A stretch of 36,197 nucleotides of DNA from Pancytospora philotis (taxonomy: Eukaryota > Microsporidia): positions 1 through 36,197 of the forward strand of contig JALRLY010000238.1 in the NCBI GenBank assembly GCA_023647555.1. The letters are read 5' to 3'. The position numbers and the translations under genes were made by a program. A model generated the notes under the pieces. That model had not been told where the DNA came from and ran no database searches. It worked only from the letters and a program-made list of their open reading frames with translations. This document shows, piece by piece, positions 8,190 to 16,738 of the stretch; within the stretch, counting starts at the first letter, position 1, and each line of letters begins with the position of its first letter.

Positions 8190-9536
8190 ATGCTGGCGCA
8201 AATTTTTCAGGTAACGCTGGTGTACAGCCATGTCGCAACAGCAGCCACGAACTTCGTATGCGCTCTACAGTCTTTCGGAATGCACGAACGCTATACGCTG
8301 ACCAGTTTGGAGAGTCGGGTGCTCGAGTCGCTATTTGAGCGCTGCTGGCTGCTCGACTATAGAATGATCACTAAAGAGGAACTTCACGAGCTGCAATGTA
8401 CGACGGGCTTGAACGACAAGGTGCGCCATATTATCCTCAGTGTCATTACCAACGCAAATCCTGCTCTTCAGCTCCAGCAGCTGCTGGGCGGCGTCGGCTT
8501 TAGCGGCTGCTGCCTGCTAAGCAAGCTGTTCCACAAGAACTACGTCGATTGGCTCAGAATGGAGATACGAACCAGATCCCACGAGTACTTCGCAACCACG
8601 GTAGCGCACCGCGAAGAACCTCTAGCGGGCCTCAGGCAGCAGCTGCTTGACACCGTCGATGCGGCGCTCAAGATGGACATACGGGACTATGACAAACAGC
8701 GCGGCGCAACGAACGTCAGCATCGATTATATAATTATTGAGATGAAGAAAAAGGTATCCAGGTTCACCAAAGAGGGAAATCGGAGCCTCTGGCGCTTGCT
8801 GAGCTATTGGCTGGTGGATGCCAGCTATTTTCAGCAGCGCAAGTCCGAGGCCTACTTTCTCTTCGATTTTTTACTGACGTTCAACACGCTGGGAAACAGC
8901 TCAATGCTCCTGCGCAAGTCAAAGATAGCCAAACAGATAATTGAGAACGGCTCACGAGATTACATCGATCTCCTCGGAGTGTTGAAGGATCTCAACAGCG
9001 CGGCGTACGAGGTGCGCAGTCGTATAACGGGCTGCGACTTTGAGGACAACAGTATTGCCGAGCTAATATACAACTACACGGATCACATCGTGAGTATGCA
9101 TACTCATAAATGCACCGAAAAGGCCATTCATTCTTTGCACGTGCTGTATTTCCCCGCACCGGAAGTTTTCTACAAATCGCGCTCTCATTGGAATTAGGAC
9201 CCGCGCTACTTCAACATAATATCTGCAAAGTGGCTGAGGGCCTACTTCACCGAACTTTATCAATTTCAGCAGAAGTTCGACGACCTGGACGGTGGCATGG
9301 TAAAATATATGGGCTGGCTGGAATTCGACGTCTGCGCTGAAATCTTAAAGATTTGTCGTATGAGAAAGGATCGCACTGCTTTAATGGAATTTATGCTCGA
9401 CCATCTAGGTACCAATTCCTGTAAAAATTACTTAGCTCACGCCAGGGATAAACTTAAGGATAAAATAGATGAAGGTATGCTTGGATCAGTATACAGATCC
9501 ATTGTAATTTATTTATCAATTAAATACAATCTTTAA
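8190..9536 (+). pseudogene. Family A secreted protein, copy 3, with one in-frame TAG
   Basis: Starts at ATG 8190 with the family opening MLAQIFQV and a signal peptide (LVYSHVATAA), preceded by GAAATTTT (8170-8177). The frame runs 335 codons to TAG 9195-9197, then continues open for 112 codons to TAA 9534-9536. The stop falls in the conserved 'W-N-x-(D/N)-P-R-(Y/F)-F' block, where copy 2 has CAG, so a single C-to-T change explains it. The downstream part keeps the family landmarks (RAYFTELY, DVCAEILK, LDHLG, LGSVYRSI). The total of 448 sense-plus-TAG codons equals the length of copy 4, with no frameshift. This is either a recent nonsense allele, a truncated 335-aa product, or a readthrough gene. 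Confidence 0.75.
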
Positions 9537-10148
9537 GCTATTTTACAGCGTAAATCTTATGCTCATCGGACTTTGGAAAGCACAGGCCTGAAGAATCTAT
9601 GTGTCATCGCAAAGAGCGATACGGGCGCAGACTACTGCTGCGGGCTCCAGACCATGCTCATCTACAGCGATCTAGTACAGATAAACAAGATGACGAGCCA
9701 GGCCGCTACCTTGGTCGCGCTTATCGGTTATGGAGAATGCACGGCTTGCGCTGTTGTATTGCAAATGACACACTGGCGTGCGGTCAGCACGAGGCTGCTA
9801 GGTGGTCTGCAGTTCTGTGGCTGGACAGACCGTGAGGACATCAAGCGCCCGTGCCAGCGAATATACTGCGCCTTGTTCGGCGCGGTGCTTTCCCATGGCA
9901 TGGCTAAGTCAATAAAGAAATCAGCGCCCAATACGCACCATATACGGCCTCCGTAGCGAGGCTCATTATAATCTCGTTGTTTATCGCAGCATTTCGCGCT
10001 TCTGTCAGGCGTTTGACGCCAAGATTGCCCGTCGAATCGGGCCAATCCTGAAAAGCTCGCAGATCGTGGCAAAATGATTACAAAGTACTCTTGAGTTAAT
10101 TTCCATACCGCAGGGCCGACATTCAGTAAAAATTTCCTATATCCCAGA
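9537..10148. other. 612-bp spacer between family A copies 3 and 4
   Basis: An open frame at 9573-9956 lacks an ATG start and shows no family resemblance, so it is not called. AAAAATTT (10128-10135) lies about 14 nt before the copy 4 start. No RNA gene is seen. Confidence 0.4.
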
Positions 10149-11495
10149 ATGCTGGCTCAAATTTTTCAGGTAATGCCGGTATGCGGCGCGCTCACAACGG
10201 CAGCCATGAACCTTGCAGATATCACCTTGTCTGATCTACAATCCTTCGGAACGCACGACCGCCACACGTTGACAGGCTTGGAAAGGCTGGCGCTCGACGG
10301 ATTGTTTGAGCACAGCTGGCGACTCGAGTGCAGCGCGATCAAACAAGAGGAGATTGATGAGCTGCGTTCCACGACGGATGTAAATGACAAAGCACGCTAC
10401 GTTATCCTCTGCGTCATCACCAATGCGAACTCTGCTGGCCAGCTGCTGCGGCTGCTGGACCGCCTGGGCTTCTGCAGCCACTTTCTGCTTCGAAGACTGT
10501 TCCAGGTAAGCTACGTTGAGTCTCTTCGAACGGAGGTGCAAACTAGATTTCAGGAATATTTTGCAGGCAGAGTAGCGCACCACGAAGACCACTGGGTGTA
10601 CATCAGGCAGCTGCTGCTCGAGACTCTCGATGTGGCACTCGCGATGGACATACAAACATATGATGGTCTGCAGGGCGCGACGAACAACAGCATCGACTAC
10701 GCATTTATTGAGGTGAAGAAGCAGCAGCTCGGGCTTTGCCAAAGCGGCTATCGGAACCTCTGGTGCTTGCTAAAGTATTGGCTGGAGGATCCCAGACGAT
10801 TTGCGCAGCGCAAGCTCAGCGCTCGCGGCCTTTTCAAAGTTTTGCTGAAGCTAAACTGCTTCGAGACTTGCGCGATGTCTCGGTGGAAGGGATGCATAGT
10901 CAGGCAGATCATCAAAAACGGCACGCGGGGCTACATCAGTCTCCTCAGCGTGCTAGACGATCCGAACATTGCGACCCAGGAACTGCGCGCGCGTATAACG
11001 GATTGCGACTTCAAAGATAAGTCTATTGCAAAGTTAATCTGGAACTACACGCACCACACCGTGAGCAGGAATACCCATAAACGCATTCGCGAAGCCATTT
11101 ACTCTATACACAAGATGTATTTCCCCGCCGCGAAGGACTTCTACGAAAAGCCAAATCGCTGGAATAAAAATCCGCGCTATTTCAACAAAATATCGCCGAA
11201 GTGGCTGCGAGAGTACTTCACCGAGCTTTATCGCAGCCGGGAGGAGCTTAAGGACCTAGAAAGTACCATGAAGCGCTATATGCACATGCTGAAAATCGAC
11301 GTCGTTGCCGAGGTTTTAAGGAAAAATAGCGAGGGAGACCGTGCTGTCATAATGGGGTTCATGCTCGATCACCTCGGCTGTGACGCTCGTAGAGAGTATT
11401 TGGTTGCTATCAACAACAAACTCAGTTCTAAGGTGCGTGAGAATATACTGAAATCGGTATATAAATGTATCAGATCATATTTGTTAAATAAATAG
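10149..11495 (+). CDS. Family A secreted protein, copy 4
   Basis: 448 residues from ATG 10149, opening MLAQIFQVMPVCGALTTAA (signal-peptide-like, weaker core than copy 2). Family landmarks are intact: TLSDLQSFGTHDRHTL, YVILCVITNANSA, SIDYAFIEVKK, RYFNKISPKWLREYFTELY, MHMLKIDVVAEVLR and LKSVYKCI. It is the closest relative of copy 3, with the same total length and shared blocks such as RITDCDF/RITGCDF. AATAAA (11488-11493) lies directly before the TAG stop, implying a very short 3' UTR. Function unknown; probably secreted. Confidence 0.8.
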   Translation: MLAQIFQVMPVCGALTTAAMNLADITLSDLQSFGTHDRHTLTGLERLALDGLFEHSWRLECSAIKQEEIDELRSTTDVNDKARYVILCVITNANSAGQLLRLLDRLGFCSHFLLRRLFQVSYVESLRTEVQTRFQEYFAGRVAHHEDHWVYIRQLLLETLDVALAMDIQTYDGLQGATNNSIDYAFIEVKKQQLGLCQSGYRNLWCLLKYWLEDPRRFAQRKLSARGLFKVLLKLNCFETCAMSRWKGCIVRQIIKNGTRGYISLLSVLDDPNIATQELRARITDCDFKDKSIAKLIWNYTHHTVSRNTHKRIREAIYSIHKMYFPAAKDFYEKPNRWNKNPRYFNKISPKWLREYFTELYRSREELKDLESTMKRYMHMLKIDVVAEVLRKNSEGDRAVIMGFMLDHLGCDARREYLVAINNKLSSKVRENILKSVYKCIRSYLLNK

Positions 11496-11875
11496 AATAT
11501 TCATTGTTGTGCTGCACGATGTGTTGACCGCATTGATAAAAGTCAAAGATTATTTACTTGCTAGCGGTTATGAAGCAATACTGAGTTCAGTTTTCTTGTG
11601 CAACTCAGCATGTGCAACATAACCTTCATTTATACTTTAACTGCGATAAGATGATACTCATTCACGTATTCATTGAGCGACTAGCCGCTGAAGTTGATTT
11701 GAGCTACTGCACGCGGTGTGTTGCGCACATATCGATGCAGAAGATATGCCCATGGCGCAAATCATCGAAGATCATATAAGTCCTGCGAAGTGCGTCGTGA
11801 ACATGCCGCCTCGCTACTATGTGCCCGTTGCAGCTGTTACTTCAATTTTTCTCTCAGCACAAATTTTTCATCCTT
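11496..11875. other. Spacer after the family A array
   Basis: No supportable gene. Its right end carries CAATTTTT (11843-11850) and then CAAATTTTTCA (11860-11870), 5 nt before the next start codon. In one frame that end reads LSAQIFH, reminiscent of the family A opening LAQIFQ, so it may be a relic of a family A 5' end or simply the shared start signal. Confidence 0.4.
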
Positions 11876-12421
11876 ATGAAGGAGGAGCATCTGGATCTAC
11901 TCGCGAACGTGCTGACCGATCTCGGGGTCAGCTGCGAGGTGTTCACAGATAAATTCACGCCGGAGCAGATCTTCTACCAGCTGCAGCTTGCTACCGAGGC
12001 GAAGCTGAGCGGGCTGGAGGGCAGAATCAACGCCGACTATGAGAACTATCTCAAGAAGGCCGACATCGCGAGAGAGAAGGCTGCCGCCCTCGGCGGTGCT
12101 GAGTGCGAGGACAGCGCCGACAATATCGAGTCTTGCGATGGTGCCCAGACCAGCGAGAGCGCGTCCGATTCTGAGACCAGCGCGTCTGAGTCTGAGCTCG
12201 GCGCGGAGCCCTCCGAGACTGCCAGCACTGAGTCTGCGAGCCAAGAGGGCCCGTCCGATGGCTCGGCTGAGGAGAGCGACGAGCTGCTCTTCGCAAGCGA
12301 AGACGAGGAGGAGCTCAGCTCTGTCGACTGGAACGGATCTTACTCCTCAGCCGACGAGCTGCTCGACAAGCCGGCCGGTGAGATCTACGATCTCTTGTTC
12401 TCCAAGAAAAATAAGAAATGA
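11876..12421 (+). CDS. Acidic Ser/Glu-rich protein, unknown function
   Basis: 181 residues from ATG 11876, chosen because CAAATTTTTCA lies 5 nt upstream; the frame is also open from ATG 11819. The first 70 or so residues are likely folded and helical (EEHLDLLANVLTDLGVSCEV, EQIFYQLQLATEAKLSGLEG, a coiled-coil-like ADYENYLKKADIAREKAAAL). The rest is low-complexity Ser/Glu/Ala with SES/SDS runs suited to casein kinase 2 phosphorylation. It ends in YDLLFSKKNKK, a short basic tail. Such composition is common in nuclear or nucleolar factors, but I recognise no family. AATAAA appears downstream near 12503. Confidence 0.6.
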   Translation: MKEEHLDLLANVLTDLGVSCEVFTDKFTPEQIFYQLQLATEAKLSGLEGRINADYENYLKKADIAREKAAALGGAECEDSADNIESCDGAQTSESASDSETSASESELGAEPSETASTESASQEGPSDGSAEESDELLFASEDEEELSSVDWNGSYSSADELLDKPAGEIYDLLFSKKNKK

Positions 12422-12893
12422 ATGATGCCGCGAGCTGCCGTGCTTCCTTTTACAAGTCTGGATCTGCCCGTGCGATAGAAGCCGCCAGCGCCAGCCCACA
12501 CTCAATAAATACCCGTGCTACTAGTTTAATTCAAGGATGATGAAGCTAAGGAGCGCGAGCATCACTATTTGCAAAGCCTCGTGCATTCTGCTCTTCCTCG
12601 GCCTGGCCATCCCCTGGAAAGGTCCTGGATAGTAAAAGGCAATAAGGGGCAGAATGGTCCAATGGCTCAGGGCTAGGCACGATCTGCCTCCTTATTACCA
12701 GTGCGCTCATTTGCTGCGAGGCACAGTACGCACTCTACCGATTATTAAACGTATCTTGAACCAAGCTTGTATTTTCACCTTGTTATACGCGTCTCGCTGG
12801 GCAGGGTATAGATCTGAACTGCTGCCAAGGGCATCTTCCTACGTGTGCCCTCGCTTTGAGAAGAGCCGAATCAGATAGGTTCTTTTCTGTGGC
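12422..12893. other. Spacer with several short hairpins, no confident gene
   Basis: Holds a 46-codon ATG ORF (12537-12677) with a hydrophobic stretch, and inverted arms around 12643-12705 (AATAAGGGGCAG versus CTGCCTCCTTATT) and 12826-12850 (AGGGCA versus TGCCCT). These could belong to a structured RNA. No tRNA, SRP, RNase P or snRNA signature was found. Confidence 0.3.
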
Positions 12894-13133
12894 CTAGAAA
12901 ACGGCGTCCCTTGCCTTGTCGGCGTCCATGAGGACCTTGAAAATGTGCCAGCAGTAGTCGGCGCCGCACGAGCAGTGGATCCGCGAATCGCCCCGGATCA
13001 GCTTCGCATCGGCCACCGTGTAGTACCTGATGCCGTGGAAGTAGTGCACGCGCAGCTCGCTCTGGTCCACCAGGCCCAGCTCGTCGCCTATGCAGAGATA
13101 CACCATCTCCCGCGTGACGCCCGAGAAGTCCAT
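12894..13133 (-). CDS. Small SWIM zinc-finger protein (SWS1/Shu2-like candidate)
   Basis: 79 residues from the ATG at 13133, which directly follows CCC; TTCAAAACC lies a little further upstream. The frame is open back to 13274, but that extension is Cys-rich and unlike the rest, so I prefer the shorter protein. The C-terminal half has HCSCGADYCWHIFKVL: Cys-x-Cys-x5-Cys-x-His, the SWIM-type zinc-binding signature. A minimal SWIM protein of this size resembles the zinc-binding core of SWS1/Shu2, which works with RAD51 paralogues to promote strand exchange. Other SWIM proteins exist, so the family assignment is tentative; the motif itself is clear. It is divergent from the Sel1-repeat gene. Confidence 0.65.
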   Translation of the reverse strand: MDFSGVTREMVYLCIGDELGLVDQSELRVHYFHGIRYYTVADAKLIRGDSRIHCSCGADYCWHIFKVLMDADKARDAVF

Positions 13134-13580
13134 GGGCTCGCTGCCAGCGGTTTTGAAGCGGACTTCTGAAGAAAAAGAGCGTGCAACGCTATAAAGAGTA
13201 CAATCAAGGATCAGGCAACAACAACTGGTTAGATAGTCACTAGCACCACATCTCACCGCCGAGTAACGCCGCACCCAGTCAACAAACAGCCTGAAACACG
13301 TGCAAGCAGCGCCACGCCATGCGTTTCATCGGTGCTGCTGCACAACTTTCATGGCCGGTGTTCAGAAGGATGCGATAGCTACCGCAAATGCAGACTCTAG
13401 CAGCGTTTTGAGACGCACGTCGGTCGCATGCAGCTTTGCCCAGCCTATAGAAGCCGCTGTAAGGCCATTAATCTCCATTGGTTACTTCGCCTGCCCGGCC
13501 AAACAACGCTGTCCTATTGGAGAGGCGCAGGCAGCGCGTAAAGGGGCACTCATTAAATACTCCTCGAACGAGCGCATCTT
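13134..13580. promoter_or_regulatory. Divergent promoter region between SWIM and Sel1-repeat genes
   Basis: 447 bp with no gene. Two CCAAT boxes on the minus strand (CATTGGTTA near 13479 and CTATTGGAG near 13514) lie about 60-100 nt before the Sel1-repeat start. An E-box core CACGTG occurs near 13298. Confidence 0.4.
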
Positions 13581-14753
13581 ATGATCAACTCGAAGTTCTT
13601 GACGCTGCCGGAGGAACTCATCGAGGATTACCACGGCGCGATACAAAACGACGACAACCACAGGCTGATGGCCTTCCTGCGCAAATACCTCAAGTACATC
13701 GAGTGCGACGACGGCGCGTACAACCGCTACTTCAGCCTCAAGGACCCGCTCGCGAGCCTCGAGACGACCAAGAGCTTCATGGACGACTTCAACAGCACGA
13801 TGAAGAGCTCGCTCAACTTCATGCTGAAGCACAGCAGCCAGCACGGGAACAAGGGCATCAAGGAGGGCGACGTGACCTGCTACCTCGGCGTGGGCAATGA
13901 GTTCGGCCTGTTCGGCATGCCGCTGAACAACAGCAACGCCTTCTTCTACTACACGGTCTCCGCCCAGCTGGGCAGCGCGCTCGGGACGTTCCGCCTCGCG
14001 CAGTGCTACGAGAAGGGCATCGGCACGTCCGTCAACCTCGCGAAGGCCGCCGACTTCTTCCGGTGCTCGGCCAAGCTCGGGCTCTGCGAGGGCATGCACG
14101 TGTACGGCACCGTGCTGGCCTACGGGCTGCTCGGCTGCAACGCCGACATGGAGCTCGGCAAGCACTTCCTCTCCGCGGCCTCGATCAACGCCACGAAGAC
14201 GTATCCGTACGCCATGTACGACATGGGCAAGTGGTACGAGAACAGCCGGAACATCGCGGAGATCGCGGTGGACGAGGGCTTCGCGTTCGACCTCTACTCG
14301 AAGGGCGCGCAGCTCAAGGAGCCGAACTGCATGCACCGCATCGCGCAGGCGTACGAGAAGGGCGATCTCGGGCGGAAGCCCAACGCGAACAAGGCGCTGG
14401 AGCTCTACAAGCTCGCCGCGCAGCACGGGCAGGTCGATGCGCAGCTCGCACTCTGCGAGCTCTACTTCAACGGCGTCGGCCGCAAGCGCAAGCGCTCGCC
14501 GGAGCAGTCGTACTACTGGGCGCTGCAGGCGGCGTCGAAGGGCAGCGGGCGCGGCGGCTACATCCTCGGCGAGTACGCGATGCGCGGCTTCGGCGTGCGC
14601 TGCGACATGCTGCTCGCGCTGTGGTGGTTCACGATTGCGGTGAACCTCGGCTACGAGGAGGCCGTCGACAAGCTGATCGAGCTCAAGCAGGAGATTAATA
14701 AGAAGGACGTGGGGCTCTACGTGCAGAACGGCTGCTGCAACTTTTTCTGCTGA
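13581..14753 (+). CDS. Sel1-repeat (SLR) protein, possible chitin-synthase activator type
   Basis: 390 residues. From about residue 130 on there are tandem Sel1-like helical repeats, with the A-x-x-x-G-x-(A/G)-x-A pattern and G-(I/V)-G turn: SAQLGSALGTFRLAQCYEKGIGTSVNLAKAADFF, then KGAQLKEPNCMHRIAQAYEKGD, KLAAQHGQVDAQLALCELYFNGVG and QAASKGSGRGGYILGEYAMRGFG. Sel1 proteins are scaffolds; in fungi Skt5/Chs4 uses them to activate chitin synthase, which would suit a chitin-walled spore former. Chs4 ends in a CaaX box, whereas this protein ends GCCNFFC, which is cysteine-rich but not a CaaX motif. ATG 13581 is the first in-frame start. Function is therefore a family-level guess; the repeats are certain. 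Confidence 0.8.
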   Translation: MINSKFLTLPEELIEDYHGAIQNDDNHRLMAFLRKYLKYIECDDGAYNRYFSLKDPLASLETTKSFMDDFNSTMKSSLNFMLKHSSQHGNKGIKEGDVTCYLGVGNEFGLFGMPLNNSNAFFYYTVSAQLGSALGTFRLAQCYEKGIGTSVNLAKAADFFRCSAKLGLCEGMHVYGTVLAYGLLGCNADMELGKHFLSAASINATKTYPYAMYDMGKWYENSRNIAEIAVDEGFAFDLYSKGAQLKEPNCMHRIAQAYEKGDLGRKPNANKALELYKLAAQHGQVDAQLALCELYFNGVGRKRKRSPEQSYYWALQAASKGSGRGGYILGEYAMRGFGVRCDMLLALWWFTIAVNLGYEEAVDKLIELKQEINKKDVGLYVQNGCCNFFC

Positions 14754-14785
14754 ATGCAGTTCTGTTAAATGCAGTCCCTTCTGCT

Positions 14786-14831
14786 GGAAATATATGAATA
14801 CAAATATGAATACGAATATGAATACGAATAG
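14786..14831 (+). repeat. 12-bp tandem repeat after the Sel1-repeat gene
   Basis: About 3.5 units of GAATAC(A/G)AATAT, immediately 3' of the Sel1-repeat stop codon and before an AATAAA near 14838. Confidence 0.7.
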
Positions 14832-14962
14832 AGTCACAATAAAGGAATTTATAAAGCGGTTTTGAGTGTAAGTATAACGGCGGCAGAGCTGCCATCCATG
14901 GTATACATGGTCTTTTAGCACATGCTTTAGAGTAACGCCTTGATTGCGAATGGATCTTGCTT

Positions 14963-16738
14963 TCACTCCTGCGCGTCGGGCTCCACGCGAAATACATGCC
15001 GGTAGAAGTCCTCGACGAAAAGATCGTCCGCGAAGAAGTACGTGTTCCGGTTCGAGTAGTGCGTAAGCAGCAGCTTCTTTGCATTCGCATAGTACGCAAC
15101 TTTCTCTGCCTCTTTCACAAGGCTGTGGTTCGTTTTCTCGGCGTTCTCCTCCTGGCCCTTAATAAACGTGGCCTCGTGCACCAGCACATCCACGTTCTGC
15201 GCAAGCGCCGCGAAGAGGACGGACGGACTTGTGTCGCCCGAGTAGGCGAACCTCGTGCCTTCCTTACTGTCATGCACAACGACTGACCCAGAATCGTGGC
15301 AGTGCTGCGCCCCGACGATCCGCAGCGCAAACTCGTCGACCTCGATCTCTATGGCGTACTTTTCCATGTCGGTCCCAGCGATCAGCTTTCTGACCTCCTC
15401 TTCCGGCCGGCCGGTCCAGGTGCGGCTCGCCCATCCGTTGTTATCGTCGTAGAACTGCTGCTCGAGCGCTTTGCAGTCCGTAGTCTCGATGTAGCGGTGG
15501 ATGAACTCACCGGAGGGCGAGCAGCCGTACTTCTCGATGAAGCTGCGGCAGCCCCGCGGCGCAACCACCGTGATGGGGCGCCGCAACTCCTGCAGCAAGT
15601 TCGTGGTGCCCAGAATGTGGTCGGCGTGCGAGTGGCTCAGATAAACCAGCTTGAGCTTGGCCAGCACGCCGAGGTCGCCGTACAGCCTGCGAATCTGCGC
15701 AGTGGTATCCTCGCCGCAGTCCAGCAGCATTGCAGAGTCGCGCGACTCGTAGAGAATGGACGACACGTTTCTGTGATTGGAGGGCGACGAGCAACCGGTG
15801 CCGAGAAAGACGATGCTCGGTGTAACCGCCTCGTTATGCACAGTGACAAACTCGGTCTTGGGGAGCTCCTCCGTGCGGTGAAGGACGAAGCCTGTTTGGT
15901 TATTGAACCGCAGTTCCGAGGCCCTGTCGAGCAGCACGCATCCGGACGGATCAGGCTGGGCCGTTTTCAGCGGCCAGCACGGCAGCAGATGATTGCTGTT
16001 CACCGCATTCATCTTTAGTTGCTTTTCGTACAGGTCCAGGTAGTCTACACCCGGCGAGTCCCTCACAAAGTAGACTGTGCTGTCCTTTGCCACCCCGCGG
16101 GCATAGGAAAGCGACTTGCGGGTGGTGCAAATGATCTGAGGGGCCGCCCAAAACTCGGCGGGGAGCTCCTTGAGGCACTTGTCGCTGAATATAATGGCCG
16201 TGGTGTCGGGCTGCACGGGCTCGTCCGCGTAGTCCCTCCTGTAATAGACCACGCCGTCAACCTCCAGCGTTTCGTTCTGCAGCAGCTGCTTGTACATCTT
16301 CTTCGGAATCGCCGGCGGCACGCGCTCGACGTGCAGCTTCCCGCGGCTCGGCGCAAACTTGACCAGGTAGTTGTCCACACCGTCGGCCCGGAACGAGCGG
16401 ACGTCAATATTCTCGTCGGCGTAGCTCTGCATCTGCTCGATGCACAGGGTCTGCTGCTTCGCGAAGCGGTGCACCATGGCCATGTCGACCGGCTCGGCCG
16501 CGACCACCTTCATCCCCTCCTTCGGCATATCGCCGAGCGAGAGGTACGCGCCGGCCAGCGCGGGCACGCAGCGCCTGTCCGGGAAGAACACAACATCGAT
16601 CGTGCCCATGCGGACACTTGCCTCGATGCAGTAGCGCTGGAAGCCCTCGAACATGTTGAATGCGTACTTCCTACCGGCCAAGGCCAGTATGATGGACTTG
16701 CCGCTCATGGTGCTTAAGAAGTTGAGCGATGCCAGCAT
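14963..16738 (-). CDS. TRZ1: Long-form tRNase Z (tRNA 3' endonuclease)
   Basis: 591 residues from the ATG at 16738, chosen because AAAATTTT ends 11 nt upstream; the frame extends upstream to 16843. tRNase Z cuts the 3' trailer from pre-tRNA in the nucleus and mitochondrion; the long form has two metallo-beta-lactamase halves, the C-terminal one catalytic. The catalytic half shows VFLGTGCSSPS, the metal motif LSHSHADHILG (about residues 363-373), AQHCHDSGS (about 485), YSGDT (about 499), HEATF (about 521) and LTHYSN (about 558). The N-terminal half lacks the metal motif, as expected. It is shorter than human ELAC2 and yeast Trz1 (over 800 aa), in line with genome compaction. Stop is TGA. Confidence 0.9.
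   Translation of the reverse strand: MLASLNFLSTMSGKSIILALAGRKYAFNMFEGFQRYCIEASVRMGTIDVVFFPDRRCVPALAGAYLSLGDMPKEGMKVVAAEPVDMAMVHRFAKQQTLCIEQMQSYADENIDVRSFRADGVDNYLVKFAPSRGKLHVERVPPAIPKKMYKQLLQNETLEVDGVVYYRRDYADEPVQPDTTAIIFSDKCLKELPAEFWAAPQIICTTRKSLSYARGVAKDSTVYFVRDSPGVDYLDLYEKQLKMNAVNSNHLLPCWPLKTAQPDPSGCVLLDRASELRFNNQTGFVLHRTEELPKTEFVTVHNEAVTPSIVFLGTGCSSPSNHRNVSSILYESRDSAMLLDCGEDTTAQIRRLYGDLGVLAKLKLVYLSHSHADHILGTTNLLQELRRPITVVAPRGCRSFIEKYGCSPSGEFIHRYIETTDCKALEQQFYDDNNGWASRTWTGRPEEEVRKLIAGTDMEKYAIEIEVDEFALRIVGAQHCHDSGSVVVHDSKEGTRFAYSGDTSPSVLFAALAQNVDVLVHEATFIKGQEENAEKTNHSLVKEAEKVAYYANAKKLLLTHYSNRNTYFFADDLFVEDFYRHVFRVEPDAQE

Noticed and set aside
514..9536. Reassignment of TAG as a sense codon
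   Set aside because: TAG ends several intact genes here at the expected place (PWP2, family A copies 2 and 4, the channel), so a general reassignment is not supported.
9573..9956. 127-codon open frame in the spacer between family A copies 3 and 4
   Set aside because: No ATG at its start, no upstream signal, no resemblance to family A and no coding-style codon bias.
8199..10172. CAG/GTAA after the family A CAAATTTTT element, as a splice donor in copies 3 and 4
   Set aside because: The reading frame and signal peptide continue through it in all four copies, so no intron is needed.
12537..12677. 46-codon ATG ORF with a hydrophobic stretch
   Set aside because: Too short to judge, no clear start signal; noted only within the spacer description.
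12643..12705. tRNA-like D-arm sequence (TGGCTCAGGGCTAGG)
   Set aside because: No T-arm (GTTCGA-type) or acceptor pairing at the right distance; not a tRNA.
13482..14966. Long minus-strand open frame antisense to the Sel1-repeat gene
   Set aside because: Composition is that of a GC-driven shadow (Leu/Val/Arg/Glu-rich) and the Sel1 repeats on the plus strand are unmistakable.
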